A stretch of DNA of 64,000 nt from Sinonovacula constricta (Eukaryota > Mollusca > Bivalvia > Cardiida > Solecurtidae): the NCBI GenBank assembly GCA_007844125.1, contig CM017561.1, positions 21,935,260-21,999,259 of the forward strand, read 5' to 3'. The notes beneath the pieces are model-generated. The model was not told the DNA's origin. It searched no databases and saw nothing but the letters and a program-made list of their open reading frames with translations. Below, in pieces: positions 62,597 through 64,000 of the stretch. A program made the position numbers and the translations under genes. The stretch's first letter is position 1, and every line of letters begins with the position of its first letter.

Positions 62597-64000
62597 TTAG
62601 GTAAGCAACTCAGTTCTATCATGGCCCTTCAGGGTCCTCAGGTAAGCAACTCAGTTCTATCATGGCCCTTCAGGGTCCTCAGTTAAGCAACTCGGTTTCA
62701 TCATGACCTTTCAGGGTCCTCAGGTAAGCAAATCAGTTCTATCTAGGCCCTTCAGGGTCCTCAGGTAAGCAACTCAGTTCTATCACGGCTCTTCAGGGTC
62801 CTCAGGTAAGCAACTCAGTTCTATCTAGGCCCTTCAGGGTCCTCAGGTAAGCAACTCAGTTCTATCATGGCTCTTCAGGGTCCTCAGGTAAGCAACTCAG
62901 TTTCATCATGGCCCTTCAGGGTCCTCAGGTAAGCAACTCAGTTTCATCGTGGCCTTCCAGGGTCTCAGGTTAGCAACTCAGTTTCATCGTGGCCTTCCAG
63001 GGTCTCAGGTAAGCAATACAGTTCCATCACAACCTTTCAGGGTCCTCAGGTAAGCAACTCAGTTCCATCACGGCCCTTCAAGGTCCTCAGGTAAGCAACT
63101 CAGTTTCATGGTGGCCTTCCAGGGTCTCAGGTAAGCAATACAGTTCCATCACAACCTTTCAGGGTCCTCAGGTAAGCAACTCAGTTCCATCATGGCCCTT
63201 CAGGGTCCTCAGGTGAGCAACTCAGTTCCATCACGACCTTTCAGGGTCCTCAGGTAAGCAACTCAAGTCTATCAAGGCCCTTCAGGGTCCTCAGGTAAGC
63301 CACTCGGTTCCATCATGGCCCTTCAGGGTCCTCAGGTAAGCAACTCAGTTCTATCGAGGTCCTTCAGGGTCCTCAGGTAAGCAGCTCAGTTCTATCAAGG
63401 CCCTTCAGGATCCTCAGGTAAGCAACTCAGTTCCATCATGACCCTTCAGGGTCCTCAGGTAAGCAACTCAGTTTCATGGTGGCCTTCCAGGGTCTCAGGT
63501 AAGCAATACAGTTCCATCACAACCTTTCAGGGTCCTCAGGTAAGCAACTCAGTTCCATCATGGCCCTTCAGGGTCCTCAGGTGAGCAACTCAGTTCCATC
63601 ACGACCTTTCAGGGTCCTCAGGTAAGCAACTCAAGTCTATCAAGGCCCTTCAGGGTCCTCAGGTAAGCAACTCAGTTCCATCACGACCTTTCAGGGTCCT
63701 CAGGTAAGCAACTCAAGTCTATCAAGGCCCTTCAGGGTCCTCAGGTAACCCACTCGGTTTCATCATGGCCCTTCAGGGTCCTCTGGTGAGCAACTCAGTT
63801 CCATCACGACCTTTCAGGGTCCTCAGGTAAGCAACTCAAGTCTATCAAGGCCCTTCAGGGTCCTCAGGTAAGCCACTCGGTTTCATCACGGCCCTTCAGG
63901 GTCCTCTGGTGAGCAACTCAGTTCCATCACGACCTTTCAGGGTCCTCAGGTAAGCAACTCAAGTCTATCAAGGCCCTTCAGGGTCCTCAGGTAAGCAACT
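62597..64000 (+). repeat. 41-bp minisatellite carrying splice-donor and acceptor motifs, about 34 copies, continues past window
   Basis: The unit is CAGGTAAGCAACTCAGTTCC followed by ATCATGGCCCTTCAGGGTCC and T. Nearly every unit contains TCAG|GTAAGC (5' splice consensus) and CCTTTCAG|G or CCCTTCAG|G (3' splice-like), bracketing the 9-nt GGTCCTCAG. Block duplications are visible, for example around 63060-63250 and 63450-63610. It lies in the intron after DOCK exon 11. Confidence 0.96.

Overview
The window looks like animal nuclear DNA, most likely from a mollusc and probably a bivalve. The evidence is an AT-rich background, small GT-AG-spliced exons of a metazoan gene separated by long introns, and a dense load of tRNA-headed SINEs, short inverted-repeat transposons and minisatellites. 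The species cannot be fixed from the sequence alone. There are no prokaryotic operons, CRISPR arrays or viral genes.

One protein-coding gene is well supported. Eleven plus-strand exons between 34878 and 61379 join in perfect phase into 500 codons of a DOCK-A class protein (DOCK1/2/5, Drosophila myoblast city and worm CED-5 group). They cover the end of the central region, the whole DHR-2 Rac-GEF domain and the start of the low-complexity C-terminal tail. The 5' part of the gene lies left of the window or in exons I could not recognise in the first 34.9 kb. The 3' end lies right of the window. Within the intron between exons 2 and 3 there is an antisense 38-codon remnant of a beta-tubulin C-terminus, interpreted as a retrocopy fragment.

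Everything else is repeat. (1) Tandem arrays occupy roughly 17 percent: 68-bp units (4291-4888), 23-bp (9062-9960), 82-bp (17505-18087), 34-bp (18918-20508), 74-bp (28799-30130), 35-bp (30239-30655), 25-bp (46879-47208), a 3.8-kb 40-bp array (53171-57015) inside a DOCK intron, and a 41-bp array (62597-64000, running off the end) whose every unit carries a splice-donor and splice-acceptor consensus. (2) There are three tRNA-derived SINE families, many copies with clear target-site duplications. (3) Several families of non-autonomous DNA transposons have readable termini: hAT-type (8-bp duplications), fold-back elements with 9-bp duplications, TA-flanked pogo/Tc1-like MITEs, a recurrent 526-bp family beginning ATAGATAGTTTCCA, and a CACCTGAG-ended composite.

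The most interesting signals are the splice-site satellite at the right end, two minisatellites that appear to have grown out of dispersed repeats, a segment copied into a SINE with a 9-bp target duplication, and nested transposon insertions. I found no new multi-gene system.
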